Part shown: positions 62,541-64,000 of the stretch, piece by piece
How the letters are laid out: each line of letters begins with the position of its first letter
Numbering within the stretch: the first letter of the stretch is position 1
Source: Apiospora phragmitis
Taxonomy: Eukaryota > Ascomycota > Sordariomycetes > Amphisphaeriales > Apiosporaceae
NCBI GenBank assembly: GCA_038363925.1
Contig: JAQQWL010000018.1
Span: forward strand, 824,167 to 888,166
Length of the DNA stretch: 64,000 nt
Reading direction: 5' to 3'
Notes under the pieces: generated by a model
The model's input: only the letters and a program-made list of their open reading frames with translations
What the model was told of the DNA's origin: nothing
The model's database searches: none
Translations under genes and position numbers: made by a program

Positions 62541-64000
62541 ACGATGCTGGCCGGTACAGCTTGACCGACGACTTCGTTGCCGACAATGCGCCTCTTACGC
62601 GATCCTTTCCGCACGTGGGGGCCCAGACGAGGTCGTCTATGCGGATTTAGCGAACACACCAGCTGGTTGGCAGCACAAGGCTGGCTATGACAAGATCAAG
62701 TTTTGTGCCGACCAGCGGAGCAACACGGGTTGCGATACTTCTGGGTCGATACCTGCTCATCGGCAGGTCCGACAACATCGAGCTGCAGACTGCGATCAAC
62801 AGCATGTTCCGGTGGTGCGCAATGCAAAACAATGTTACGTCTATCTTGCCGACATCTCCAGCGCTGCCGACACTGATGCGCGGGACAACGTGGCGCCTTG
62901 GGAAGGGGCCTTCCGAAAAAGCAGATGGTTCACTCGTGGTTGGACACTCCAAGAGCTCCTCGCGCCGACGTCAGTGGACTTCTATTCCAAGGAAGGCGTG
63001 TGTCTCGGCAACAATTTCTGTACCTGCGATACGCGACATCACAGGCATTCCGGCGGAGCGCTGTCGGTACTTCTTTGTCCGACTTTACCGTATCGGAACG
63101 AGAAGCCTGGGTCCAGACCGCCAAACCAAATACCCGGAGGACCTGGCGTATACGCTACTGGGGATATTCGACGTTCACATGCTACCGAACTACGGCGAAG
63201 GAAGGGAGATGCCCAGAAACGGCTGCGAAAGAAGATCCAGAAAGCCGTGAAAGGTGATTTATTCTTTTCAGACAAGTGATGCTTGGAGAAGGCTGACTGA
63301 AAAAGAACTCGAGCCAACGATTTCTCTGTCACCTTCAGCCTGTCAGGATATTCCCGAAACGCAGCACTTCGTCGGAAGAGAAAGCGAACTAGCGGAGATG
63401 GTACCAACCTAAACTCGGATGGAAGCCGTCGTGTCGTGGTTCTCCATGGTCTCGGGGGTATTGGCAAAACACAATTTGCCGTTACGTACGCGAAGCGCTA
63501 CCAGGACGGTGTTCCGGGTGCTATGTCTGGTTTAATATGGAAAGATGAAATCTCGATCCAGCAAAGCTTCGTCAAAGTGGCGAGGCAAATAATGCAACAG
63601 CATCCTGACGCCAATCTCTTGAGTGCTGTAGGCAAACAGCAGAGCCATGAGGAAACAATCGAAGCCGTCAAGGCCTGGCTAAGCCTACCCGCAATAACAC
63701 GAGGTGGCTTCTTATCTGTGATGACCTTGACAATCCGAGGTTGGCCAACAGTGCCGACAATGCAGAAATTGACATTCATCGATTTCTTCCTACATCATAT
63801 CAAGGCTCGGTCATTATACGACACGCTCGCCGCAAGTAGATCTTGGGTATATCATTCGAATAAGAAAGCTTGTCTCCATGGAAAACAGTCTGGAAATATC
63901 TCGAACACCTCAGGCAAGATGAATTGCAATACGGTAAGAAGCTTGTCGCCAATTAAAGCATTGCTGATGACTATTGCAGACGTTGGTGCTACAAGCCTCG
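62541..64000 (+). pseudogene. HET - NB-ARC NLR, multiply frameshifted, running off the window
   Basis: HET domain in pieces on three frames: SYAILSARGGPDEVVYADL (about 62595-62650, normally SYAILSHTWG-), GYDKIKFCADQ, SDNIELQTAINSMFRW (about 62768), QCYVYLADIS, SRWFTRGWTLQELLAPTSVD (about 62922-62980), DITGIPAE, SLSDFTVSEREAWVQ, TKYPEDLAYTLLGIFDVHML (about 63123) and KRLRKKIQKAVKGDLF. Then a nucleotide-binding domain: HFVGRESELAEM (about 63366), Walker A HGLGGIGKTQFAV (about 63446-63486), DEISIQQSFVKVARQIM, Walker B-like LICDDLDNPR (about 63710) and GSVII-R near 63806. At least five frame changes and several stops. When intact it would be an incompatibility NLR with a HET cell-death effector; as it stands it is not functional. 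The sensor domain lies beyond 64000. Confidence 0.85.

Noticed and set aside
1..64000. CRISPR arrays, tRNA or rRNA genes, telomeric TTAGGG repeats, centromere-like arrays
   Set aside because: None could be seen. No B-box-like GGTTCGAATCC with a matching cloverleaf was found, no rRNA landmarks, and no TTAGGG tandem repeats. A tRNA scan would be needed to exclude diverged tRNAs.

Overview
The window is nuclear DNA of a filamentous ascomycete (Pezizomycotina, most likely a Sordariomycete). The evidence is short 45-80 bp GT-AG introns with CTAAC/CTGAC-like branch sites, and protein families known from these fungi: a DUF3638/DUF3645 giant protein, a fungal kinase-like protein, a BTB protein, NB-ARC/TPR NLRs, HET proteins, a SOK1/TCP11 protein and small secreted proteins. 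It looks like an accessory, repeat-rich compartment. Only a minority of the genes are intact, transposon debris is everywhere, and several genes carry TGG-to-TAG nonsense changes that fit repeat-induced point mutation (RIP).

Layout: 0.7-4.8 kb, a 5'-truncated, frameshifted DUF3638/DUF3645 P-loop gene (+). 7.6-9.9 kb, a PIF1-like helicase pseudogene (+) with three TAG stops at expected Trp codons. 10.2-12.4 kb, an intact kinase-like gene (-). 15.0-16.7 kb, a three-exon BTB gene (-). 17.5-20.9 kb, a multi-exon NLR (-) made of an alpha/beta-hydrolase, an NB-ARC and near-identical 42-residue TPRs, followed upstream by AT-rich, RIP-like DNA. 23.0-24.9 kb, an intact SOK1/TCP11 gene (+). 25.4-26.2 kb, a multipass membrane protein gene (-). 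27.8-31.5 kb, an inverted duplication carrying a MADS-like gene, with a small bZIP-like gene with an isoleucine zipper between the copies. 32-34 kb, a DUF7587-like gene and a chromodomain gene. 34.4-34.9 kb, a degenerate Ras-like GTPase gene. 35.0-37.9 kb, the 5' part of a LINE.

38.6-39.9 kb holds a three-exon membrane protein gene. 40.0-44.4 kb holds a minisatellite ORF and a direct duplication whose second copy is a five-exon gene with a 12-nt micro-exon. 46.4-47.4 kb holds the 3' end of a LINE. 48.1 kb has a cysteine-rich secreted peptide gene and 49.05-49.25 kb a fold-back MITE. 49.9-50.6 kb has a broken 2OG oxygenase and 52.3-54.5 kb a broken MFS transporter gene (-). 55.8-56.7 kb has an N-terminally truncated HET protein (-). 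58.5-61.4 kb has secreted and membrane protein genes, and 62.5-64.0 kb a HET-NB-ARC NLR pseudogene that runs off the end.

There is no obvious metabolic pathway. The theme is non-self recognition genes (two NLRs and a HET fragment), regulators and secreted peptides in a transposon graveyard. Intron and frameshift positions below were placed by reading conserved protein motifs by eye; no alignment or database search was possible.
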